In this document: piece by piece, positions 54,589 to 64,000 of the stretch
Position numbering within the stretch: the stretch's first letter is position 1
Layout of the letters: every line of letters begins with the position of its first letter
From: Amaurobius ferox
Taxonomy: Eukaryota > Arthropoda > Arachnida > Araneae > Amaurobiidae
NCBI GenBank assembly: GCA_951213105.1
Contig: OX578140.1
Location: forward strand, 124,809,965 to 124,873,964
Length of the DNA stretch: 64,000 nucleotides
Direction of reading: 5' to 3'
Notes under the pieces: model-generated
The model's database searches: none
What the model saw: only the letters and a program-made list of their open reading frames with translations
What the model was told of the DNA's origin: nothing
Program-made: the position numbers and the translations under genes

Positions 54589-55540
54589 CTGATGTGGGCA
54601 GCACATGACTTTTCCTGCAGACTTAAATTCATATTTTCTTTATTTCTTTAATAATTCATTAGACTGAGATTAACTACACCAAATAACACTAAATTTGCAT
54701 TTTTACTTCAATTTTTGTTTTTATTTGGTAACTGGACATTTTCCCAATAGCGGCGTATAACAAAAATGCAAGAAATCTCAAATATCTTGAAAACGTTTAG
54801 TCCTGAAGTGTAATGGAATGTGTTATATTCTTTTCCTTGGCAAAAATTGCGCATAAAACAAGAATTTAATTGATACATTTCAGCATACGTAGTCCTTTTT
54901 TTTCTTTTAGATTTTGGCGATTTTTGCGGGCCATTTCGTAAAAAAGGCAGGTTGTTATTTACCGAATCGTACCAAAATCGAATCAGCACCAGAGTGTCCC
55001 ACAAGTAACTTATCTACCAAATATTGTGAAATTTGGTCATATGGCATTTTAGCTAGAGTGGAGACATAAAATTTCTGCGGGTCATTTCGTAAAAAAAGGC
55101 GGGTTTTCCTTTTCCGAATCGTACCAAATTCTAATCAGAACCAGAGTATCAAACAAGTAACTTATCTACCAAATTTTGTGAAATTTGGTAAATTAGTGTT
55201 TTAGCTAGAGCGGATATATGAAATTTTTACGGGCCATTTCGCAAAAAAAGGAGGATTCTGCTTTTACGAATCGTACCAAAAACTAATCAGTACCAGGGTC
55301 ACATCCAAGTGACTTACCTACCACATTTTATGAATATCGGTCTATTAGTTTTTCAGTTAGAGTGGATACATACATTGCACAGACACACAGACAGACACAC
55401 ACACAGACGTCACGCTAAAAATAGGTTTTTCGTATTCTAGAGGTCTCGAAACGTGTAGATCCGTCGAAAACTCGAGTTGCGATTTTCGACATGATTCCAA
55501 TACTTTCCCTATACATTACCATGTATTGCAGGGAAAGTAA
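54589..55540 (+). repeat. Hairpin-ended repeat, second subfamily
   Basis: Starts AAATCTGATGTGGGCAGCAC and ends CCCTATACATTACCATGTAT then TGCAGGGAAAGTAA, a different hairpin. The interior has three tandem units of about 145 bp (near 54940, 55075 and 55220) containing ACTTATCTACCAAA-type blocks. A 98-residue minus-strand frame across it looks accidental. Confidence 0.75.
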
Positions 55541-55559
55541 TAAAAGTAACTTAAAAATT

Positions 55560-56015
55560 ATAAAAAAAAATGAATAATAGTGTCATCAAATGTACAAGAC
55601 TTGGACGTACATTTGGCGACATTGTCGACTAATTTAGCGAAATATCGCCAACTAAGCGACTTTTGATGTGATGCCGAATTGACGAAAATGTCGCTAAATT
55701 GGCAAAAATGACGCTAAAGTTTACAAAAATGAAGTAAAACTGATTAATTTATAATTAACATATTTTAATATAATGAATTATATTGCTTAGCAGATATTAG
55801 CAATATTTACAATTGTCAAGTTATATTCGCGAGATATATAAATTAATTGGGTACTTCAAAATAATTTTACATGTCGTCATCAGGAAAAGCGCCAAATGTC
55901 AGTATAATTTTCAACTCTAAAAATTGTGCCGTCAATCTTGTCCATCATTATTTCACATTGAAAGAAGTAAGTACTTGCATAATGCAGGGAAAGTCATGTA
56001 TTGCACAAATCAGAT
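55560..56015 (-). repeat. Hairpin-ended repeat, fragment
   Basis: Carries the TCGCTAAATTGGCAAAAATG periodic block and the GGAAAGTCATGTATTGCACA end with CAGATTTTT. The hairpin end is missing. Confidence 0.65.
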
Positions 56016-56529
56016 TTTTTACTTTATACTGCCTATTTTATCTTCCCTAACGTCTACTTTGTCCTCCTGTTATTTTAGATTTTTAGTGCCTCTAAATCCC
56101 TGCTATGATTATGACACTGGATGCACATTACGAAAACTGGAAAAATTCTCTGCCAATGACATTTGAAGGCATTCGCCTCCTTCTTACTTCGTTGTCGATC
56201 AATCCGCAAGCTTATATAAAACAACCTTGAATTGCTCCTACCGTGACTGGTGATATGATTTGTGCGTTCTGTTCACCTTCCATCAGACTTAAAACAGCTG
56301 ATGAGCAGGTTTTGGGCTGTCTTTTCAGATGAATGCACTAGGCATTAAGATGTAACCATAAATAATATGTTATATAACTGTCAGCCATATTTCTTCAGAA
56401 CTCGACGGTTACTTTAGGCACACACTGTGTATAAATTTCCAAGATGATACTAAGACAAAAGTAGCACCTGTGTGGCCTTCTAAAATCGTTGTATGTTTCG
56501 CCTTTAAACAGCACTTATTACAGTATTAT

Positions 56530-56720
56530 AAAATCTGATGTGGGCAACACATGACTTTCCTTATATAATGCAATAAATTTACTACCTTTACAGTAAGAAA
56601 ATAGGTTTTTCTTATAGTTGATACTTATATTCTTTCCAAGATATTGAATTTTCGACAATTAGTCATAATTTTCATTGATTTAGCATCAATTTTATCCATT
56701 TGGCGAGATTTTTGTTAATG
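56530..56720 (+). repeat. Hairpin-ended repeat, 5' fragment
   Basis: AAATCTGATGTGGGCAACAC to CATTTGGCGAGATTTTTG. Beyond it TGGATAAAACA is repeated several times to about 56770. Confidence 0.75.
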
Positions 56721-57149
56721 TCAAATGGATAAAACATTAATAATGGATAAAACATAAATGGATTAAACAGTAATATTCCAGACTCCAGAGCTAAATAATT
56801 TTACTGGATAAAAATTTAGCAATTCTTATACAACTCATCTTACAATTGCTTGATTTATTTACATTCTGAATGCTATAGAAATTAAGCTTCGTTCTAAGAA
56901 TAATCAAAGTTTAATGATCATTTAAAATTAAAATATCGTAATTGCGTTTGCACTTAATTTATATACACAGATAATATGCAAAAATAAAGCGGTTTTAGGA
57001 CGGAATCAACCCTAAATATAAATTTAAACGGTCTTTAAGTATCACAATTTTAACACAGGGGGAATAAAATGGTTGCCATATTTTATTTCGAAATGAATTA
57101 CGTAATTTCTTCATATAATATAGATGCAATTATTATTTCAATTTTTCTT

Positions 57150-57950
57150 TTTAAAATCTGATATGGGCAGCACATGACTTCTCCTGTTGACTCATATTCA
57201 CGTTCTCTGTGGATTTCTTCAATAATTCATTAAATTGAGTTAATTGCACAAAATAACACTCATAATTATTTTAAATTACACAGAAATTGTACTTTTAATT
57301 CAATTTTCGTTTTCATTTGGTAACCGGGCTTATTCTCAAAACCGGCGTAGGAAAAATATTAAAAAAATTAAAAAAATAAAATATCTCGAGAACGACTAGA
57401 GTAATGGGGTTGGTCTTACTATTTTCATCGTCAAAGACTACATATAAAACAAGCATTTAAATAATGCATTTTAGCATTGTTTAAATATATCATCATTTAT
57501 ATTTTGTCACCATTTAGATTTTGTCATTATTTAAATATATCATCATCTGTATCATTTTAAATTTTGACGATTTTTATGAGTCATTTCGCAAATGAAAGTA
57601 GATATTTTTTTCCAGATCGTACCCCAAACTAATCAGTACCAGGGTAACCCATAAGTGTTTTATCTGCAATATTTTGTGAAATTTGGTCAATTAAATTTTC
57701 AGTTAGAGTGGATACAAGGCCATTAAAAAAAAAACTGATTATTTTATCCCGAAACGTACCAAAATCTAATCAGCACCATTAGATTGGATAAATACATTGC
57801 GCAGACAGACATACAGAGACACACACAGACGTCACACTAAAAATATATTTTTTGTATTCTAGAGGTCCCAAAAAGTGTAGATGCGTCGGAAACTGGAGTT
57901 GCGAAATTTGGTATGAATCCCTATACATTACCATGTATTGCAGGGAAAGC
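57150..57950 (+). repeat. Hairpin-ended repeat, second subfamily
   Basis: Starts AAATCTGATATGGGCAGCAC and ends TACATTACCATGTATTGCAG then GGAAAG. Contains a local ATTTAAATATATCATCAT duplication near 57480-57545. Confidence 0.7.
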
Positions 57951-60730
57951 AAAAACTACCTAATATATTTTACTGAAATTTCTTTTACACATTTTAAGTG
58001 TTAACTTGAACATTTCCTATCATTTTCATAGCAATTTGTGAATTTCAACTTCGCTTAAAAAATGAAAAATTATGTCCAATAATGTTTAATGTATTTCATC
58101 TTTTCAACTCGGGTTAAATACGAAACTAATTGGATGATATTAATCATTCTCACACATATCTCCCACAACCTGTCTGAACAACATGATAACATTTCATTTC
58201 CATAAAGTCATTTTTACGGCAGTTATCCTGCGAACGCACAGACAGAATGAACAAAGTCATAAACACTTTATAACTATGCTGGAAAGTGTTAAAAATAAGC
58301 GCCCACTGAATTTCTGGGAGATTTTCACCTTTAGAAAGAAGTTAAGATTTTGATTGTTTATTCTAGTCTGAAAAATGAAAAATAAATTTCAGTTGGTAGA
58401 ATTGAGCAGTCTTTATTCTTTACAGAATAAAAGAGGTTTGCTGAATGACCAGTCGGATATTAAACACACCCACTCAATTTCTGCAAGACAGCTTTTAAGA
58501 AAAGGAAAATAAAGTCAAGCTTTTATTTTTAAAAGTTTATCTTGAAAATGAAAAGGAGGAGAGGGGGGGGGGGTGTTCAGTTGGGAATGAACGTCCCACT
58601 TCTCTCATCACCATTTTTGATATATATAACTCATTTTTAAAGCGTAGGGATTAATGTAGGGGCATTCCATCATTGCGTAGGGACAAACAGGGACACTTGA
58701 ATGCAGCTGTAGGGACATTTGACTTGTAGGACGCAATCTTAAGAAGAGTCATATAAAGAAGTTATGTCCCACTGTCTTTCTTCTTCGTGCCAAATCCACA
58801 TTCAAGATACGCATTTCTATTGAAACCTCACTGAAATACTTACAGAGGCTACAAAATGTTTTGATGTGAATGACGTCAATGGTTGAGTATTTTGCTGAAA
58901 TCGGAGTCTAACTGAAAATGTAAACACTTTGGATATCTTTGAATCTAATAAATAAAAGTATAAAAAATTTATATTTAATTTGTAAAAACAGAATACTAAT
59001 ACAAAAATAATTTCAGTATTTTCATGTTTTCAACTATTTTTATAAACACAAGTAAGCAAATAAACAGTAAGCGAGCACCTGATCATCAGGAAATTCAGTC
59101 TTTAGATCAATAATGAGTTATCACAAACCTTTTATAGCTTTTGAACAATCATTATCAATTTTAGTAGAAATAAACATGTTTTGTTTTTAAAGCTTACAAT
59201 GCCTTATATCTCTAAAACTACCGAAAATAAGCGAATAATTTATAGCGTTTTAAAAGCCTGTAAATAAAAAAATGTGACTGAAAAATTCAAATAAACTTTA
59301 CTTCAGTTTAAATTTACAAAATGTTAAATGTTATTTACGCAAACTCATTTCGTCTCTATCGGACAGAAGCCATTTCCGGTTTCTTTTAACTGTATGAACC
59401 TGAATCTTGCATAGCCCCATAAATCCCAGTAACACACCATTTTGTCCAGTAATGGGGCAGTTTAGGCTATTGAAAAACCGAAGAAGGTTGAAGACCGAAA
59501 GAGAGGTAAAGATCATAGAACCAATGGCGAAACGTGATAAAATAAGCGTTTTTTTAATTATTGCCATTTTTGAAAAATGGATGTGAAAAAAGTACAACTT
59601 GCCATATATTCTGTTATTGAGGAAAAATATTTAAACAAATATGATTTTAGTATGATTTATTAATAAAATAAAACATTTTAAAAGTTTAACAGTGGAACGA
59701 CGGATATTTTGAGCTACCTAGAACGACGGGCATCAGTCAATTTGAAACGTCATAGAAAAAATACAACATACCTTTAATTCAAAACCAAAACATCATAGTT
59801 ATAGCATTTAAGATGTTTCTTCGACACATTTTTTGCAATAAGTGTTCTTGATACCCAGTTCTTGGCACTTTCCTCAGGTGGGCTTATCGCATGATGAACA
59901 CAAATCTTGTGTTTTATTAAGGCAGAACAAGCGCTGGCGACGTTTGTTACTTTTCGCTACCTTTCCACAAGGGAGGATTGCTGGACGCTGCTTGGTCGCA
60001 CAGTACGCGGGTCATTTTGACCGCTGCCGTCGTTCTAGGCCGCCGTTCGTTGATTTTGTTCTCTTATTATAAAACCTACAATAATTTTCTTCTGTGTTTT
60101 CAATAACTATAATAAATTAAGAAAAGTCATAAAATTTCAATGGGTTGGGATTAGCCGTTTAGGAGGAATAGTTTCTCAAAGTATTTGTGCTGTCAAAATG
60201 ACCGCGAATTCAGTTGGTATTAATGCACATTACCATCAACTACTGATAAGGTTGCTAGATAAAAATTTTGGAAAAAAATAAAAAAAAACAATAATAATAG
60301 AAAACAGAAACGCGTTAAAATATATTATTCGAAATTACATCACATAAAAAGGTCAAACTTGCATAATAATGGGAGATATCTGTGCAGTCTGTAGCGGGAA
60401 ATTTAAGCGTCGTACGGCCATGAAATTTGGTAAACGTGTTCTTAAGTACTCAGAAACATGCACACCGGCATTATTTTTCGATACCTTCATATTTGTTATT
60501 TTATGTTTTACATCTTTATTTTATGTTTTAACCCTTTAAGCGTGTCATTTATTTCCCTTCGCACGCGCTGCAGTAGGGAGTTTTTTTTCTCCCATATCCT
60601 TTTCCCCATTGATTACGCGTTGAATGAGAAGGTGTTTTTCTGAAATAAGTATTAAGTAAATAAACATGTATAATAACATATAAGTAAACATGCATAATAA
60701 CAGGTAAGTAAATAAAAAAACATACAATTC
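57951..60730. other. Intergenic DNA; possible piggyBac remnant near 59820-59990
   Basis: A G11 run lies near 58565. On the minus strand around 59823-59990 a Cys-rich reading (CSSC...C...YCKKC, with one stop) and nearby GGTCAAAATGACC palindromes could be the end of a piggyBac-type element. This is weak; nothing else is recognised. Confidence 0.3.
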
Positions 60731-61182
60731 CTGGTGTTGTATTTGATATTTTACACCATAAACGTGACGATTCTAAATCAGCTTCTTCCTCCTCAGAATC
60801 CTTGCTATAAAAACCAAAGATCACAGAGTGTGAGATCTGGGGATCTCGTAGGCCATTCATGTGTGCTATGCCTGCTCAGTAGGCAATCGGCGCCAAATGT
60901 AGACCGTAGCAACTCAATCACTTGACGTGCCGTGTGGGGTAGTATTCAATAATGCTTTTATCTGATTCTAAATTTGCGTTGCGTGAGCGATATGCATAAG
61001 TCACCTCCATGGCTTTATCTGTAGCAGCGCCACCTAGTGTCGAGATTTTGAACTAATTTTTTTTCGTGCCATACAAAATCCCCCACCACGGTGAATATTA
61101 ATCTGCAAACCGCATGGCTCTCCGACCCATAGATATTTTTTTTATCGCGTTTTACTTTTGCTCCGAACTTTTGAATCACCCC
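60731..61182 (-). mobile_element. Decayed mariner fragment
   Basis: On the minus strand 60855-60806 reads WPTRSPDLTLCDLWFL, the third-aspartate block of mariner transposases, followed by a stop. CTTTTGAATCACCCCTG at 61166 resembles a mariner right end (complement CAGGGGTGATTCAAAAG). The left end was not found. Confidence 0.65.
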
Positions 61183-62798
61183 TGTTTGTAAATTGTGTAA
61201 TCAGCAACAGTATCAGAGGCACCAAGTTTAGACTTTCCCACCCTTGTTTTGATAAAAAAATGTGGTAGCTATCTCCGTCAAATCGAGCAGCTTGTTAATA
61301 AGCAACTATCAATTATGGAACATATAGTTCTTTAAATCAATGTTAATCGCCCCCTGGCTGCTTTCAATTATGTTGTTTACGCTATTTAAAATTTGTATGA
61401 CATTGTTTGTATTCAAGAACCTCCCTTCCCTAATGGGAAGGTCAAAGCCCCCGTTTTTAATTTCTTACTTTTCTTTGGAAATCCTCTAACGCTGTCATTG
61501 TAATTTGGTCCCATTATATTTTAAATTCAAGACTTTATCCTCTGTTTCCGTTGATTTAAATTTTAGTGGTAATGTTGATCTGGTGTTATATCTGGTTGAT
61601 CTAATGCTGTCACGTGTGGTCTATTTCTCCCAACATTGGAAATTTTATAGACGAATTTCTTGGCGTTGATATTTCTGGTGGAATTTCCTTATGCAGGAGG
61701 ACCTTATGCAGGATATCTGAAATTTGAGGGTACGGTTTTGAGGATGTTCAGAGGCTTAAGGTTACCGAGAAAATAGCTTTGCTATTGGGAATGATGTCAA
61801 TTCCGGCCCTTCGTTTGTTTCCCATCTTGGAACGAGCTGGTCCGATATGACACTGACTAAATCGGACTTGGATAATTTTTGCCATTACATTTTAGAATTA
61901 ATTTAATTACGGATTAGTTAATTTAATTACATTTTGGAAGATTGTTAAAGCTGAGGCTTTCAGCGATCATAAATTCATTCCTTTTACGCTGAGGAGCAGA
62001 TTAATTGACATCCTTAGAAATGATTATTATTTTAAAAATAGATTTGGCGAGAGTCGGTTTTTATTTAAAACTATTTTTTTTATTTTCATGATTTTAAGTT
62101 GAAACTGTCCTACGTTGACGATATTTGAAAATTGGACGGTTTCTCTTGTTTCCATTTTGATAAGATTTTCTTTTCGTAACAAAGACATTAAGAGGGGGTT
62201 CTCCTGATGGACATTACAGCTGGTATAGTCTCGTAACTATGTAACTGCTCTTGCTAGGAGATTAAAGAAAACAATGAATTCTGGGTCTGATGACCAGACT
62301 ATTCAAGATGCCAAAATTGTATATCGTAGGGGACGGGTGCTTTCAAAAATAAAATAAATGAGGCCAAGGTGTTGGCCTGCAGAAATAATTATGAGATGTA
62401 TAGTGATACATTTGGTGCTGTTTTCAAAACGACTACGAATGAGTTGAACAGCCCAGCAAGTTATCAAAATTTTTATAGACTATTTTAATAAATATGTTAC
62501 CTTTGGGTGTTTTACGCGTTGCTACAGGAATGCAGAGGTCTTCTTCTTGCTTAAGATGGGAATGGACTCAGTATCCTGTAGCTCTTATTGATCCATTTGC
62601 CTGCTGCATACATTTGGCAAACCTTTGGCAAGCCTCTCTTTTGGCTACATTTGTCAACCGCCTGAACATTTGGCTGATTTGGAATCGTGTTATTTAGCTA
62701 AACAATATAGTTTTCAGGGATTTTATAGCACAGGGGATGTCTGATAAGATATGATCTCGGAGCTGAAGGGCCATTATGAGATTAGGTCTTACGCTGTT
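61183..62798. other. Intergenic DNA of mixed composition, unidentified
   Basis: Less AT-rich than the surroundings and with phrases that look formerly coding, such as GATGATGG-free, G-rich stretches near 62330-62680, but with stops in all frames. It could be an old retrotransposon continuing after 63730, past the nested repeat. Not classified. Confidence 0.3.
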
Positions 62799-63729
62799 AT
62801 TACTTTCCTTATATACATAATGTGTAAGGGAAGTATTGTGACTGGGTCGGAAATTCGAATTCGAGTTTTCGACGGGAGAGCACATTTCAACCTGATCACG
62901 AATCAAACATTTTTAGATGATGTCTGTGTGTGTGAAAATATGTGTGTGTGTGTGTCAATGAGGCTGTGGAGACGATATCTCACGAACGAATGGCGCGATT
63001 CGAATGAAATTTGGTACAAAAATAACAATCCGTGAATACTGGAAGCCTATTGTTTTTAAACGTAATCGAATGTTCTGAACCCCCCTAAATTTTCGAGTGA
63101 AGTTTTGAAAAAATCCTCAAAAAATCAAAACCTTTAATATAGTTACACAAATAGACATTTCCTATGTAATTTTTCCATAGAAAACGATTGACATAAACTT
63201 TAGAACACTAGCATGAACCGTTCTCGAGATATTGCACATTTTTCAAACAAATTTATCAAAATATCCCATAAATTAAAAAAAATATTAACTGTTGAGAAAC
63301 ATATTCACTTTTCATATGTAATATCATGCGATAAATTTGGTGACATCATTCTCGTGGATCTAGCTCGTTCTATTCATGAGAAAAGATACTTTGAATAATA
63401 CTTTTGCATTTAAACGCCAATAGTCATTTATCTGCTATAAGAATAACTTATTTCTCCATCCTTAACGCTTAACGAGATTTTGGCGGCGAATTTGACGGAA
63501 TGTCGCCAACTTGGCGACTTTTTGAAATGTTGCCAAATTAACGATAATCTCGTCAAATGGATAAAAATGACACTAAATCAATGAAAATGACGACTAATTG
63601 CCGAAAATTCAATATCTTGGAAAGAATATAAGTATCTACTATAAGAAAAACCTATTTTTTACTGTAAAAGAAGTAAATTCATTGCAATATATAAGGAAAG
63701 TCATGTGTTGCCCACATCAGATTTTTTTC
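62799..63729 (-). repeat. Hairpin-ended repeat, copy at right edge
   Basis: Full length, TTACTTTCCTTATATACATA to CCCACATCAGATTTTTTT. The right flank (63730-64000) resembles the GT-rich style of 61183-62798, so the repeat may interrupt a single older unit. Confidence 0.83.
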
Positions 63730-64000
63730 GTTGACGTTAGGGCGATCTTTGAGAACTTGAATTAGACCATATTTCATCGAGTTTTTATGGAGATCGGACT
63801 CCCCGATTTCTTTAAGTGTTTAGTGTTCTCCTACCGGCAGGGTTGTTTTAATATTGGTACTAGTTTTGTTTGTGAGGTTTTCACCATGTTTTTCCCTAGT
63901 GATCTGTGATGGGCATGTTATTCAGAATATATATTTTAATAAGGAAATATATATTTTAGTAACATCTTGTGTCCTTTATAATTATTTTTATTTTAATAAA

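Noticed and set aside
54708..55004. 98-residue minus-strand frame
   Set aside because: Within the second hairpin-repeat subfamily and not conserved in the copy at 57150-57950.
59842..60072. 76-residue plus-strand frame
   Set aside because: No motif on this strand. The minus strand shows a Cys-rich pattern that may be piggyBac, but it is interrupted and too weak to call.
1..64000. CRISPR arrays, operons of bacterial type, rho-independent terminators
   Set aside because: The DNA is clearly eukaryotic; spaced identical repeats with unique spacers were not found, and the tandem arrays have no spacers.

Overview
This is a gene-poor, AT-rich, transposon-dense stretch of a eukaryotic genome, most likely an arthropod. 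A spider or other chelicerate is my guess from the repeat landscape and the peptide-receptor exon; it is not proven. Only one ordinary host coding piece is visible: the last exon of a rhodopsin-family neuropeptide receptor at 2508-2996, behind a good splice acceptor. Most of the rest is mobile DNA, satellites and undated intergenic sequence.

The centrepiece is a full-length Polinton/Maverick (adintovirus-like endogenous virus) at 13094-29782. It is about 16.7 kb, begins AGTAGT and ends ACTACT, has inverted terminal repeats of about 340 bp, and is flanked by a perfect 6-bp target duplication, TACCTA. Two head-to-head gene blocks diverge from a 56-bp gap at 22491-22546. The leftward block runs packaging ATPase, a membrane protein, a parvovirus-type phospholipase A2 protein, a chromodomain integrase, two small proteins, a SAP-repeat protein, a protein-primed family B DNA polymerase and two small genes. 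The rightward block runs a coiled-coil protein, a pX-like minor protein, an adenovirus-type protease, a penton-like capsid protein, a tiny basic protein, the major capsid protein, a fibre-like protein, a 23-residue-repeat protein, a leucine-rich-repeat protein and two small genes. The set covers replication, integration, packaging, maturation, capsid building and probable membrane breach. Many genes are broken: the polymerase by a 419-bp tandem duplication and point indels, the penton by a nonsense codon and an indel, the major capsid and coiled-coil genes by frameshifts. This copy looks recently dead, although some homopolymer indels could be assembly errors.

Nearly every gene in the Polinton starts with ATAAATG, like the TAAATG signal of poxvirus late genes. 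Six junctions also carry a longer conserved block, ATGTTTMYTAATAAATGG. Together these suggest a virus-style transcription signal and cassette-like gene exchange.

The flanks hold (i) about 15 copies, in both orientations, of a 0.4-1 kb repeat family with hairpin ends and an internal 20-bp periodicity; (ii) mariner/Tc1/pogo elements at 29819-30957, 38493-38997, 40219-40720, 42053-44254, 49979-52378 and about 60731-61182, some with decayed transposases; (iii) SINEs with tRNA heads and one with a 5S rRNA head on the same body (11227-11616); and (iv) minisatellites and foldbacks. Nested insertions give a relative order of events in several places.
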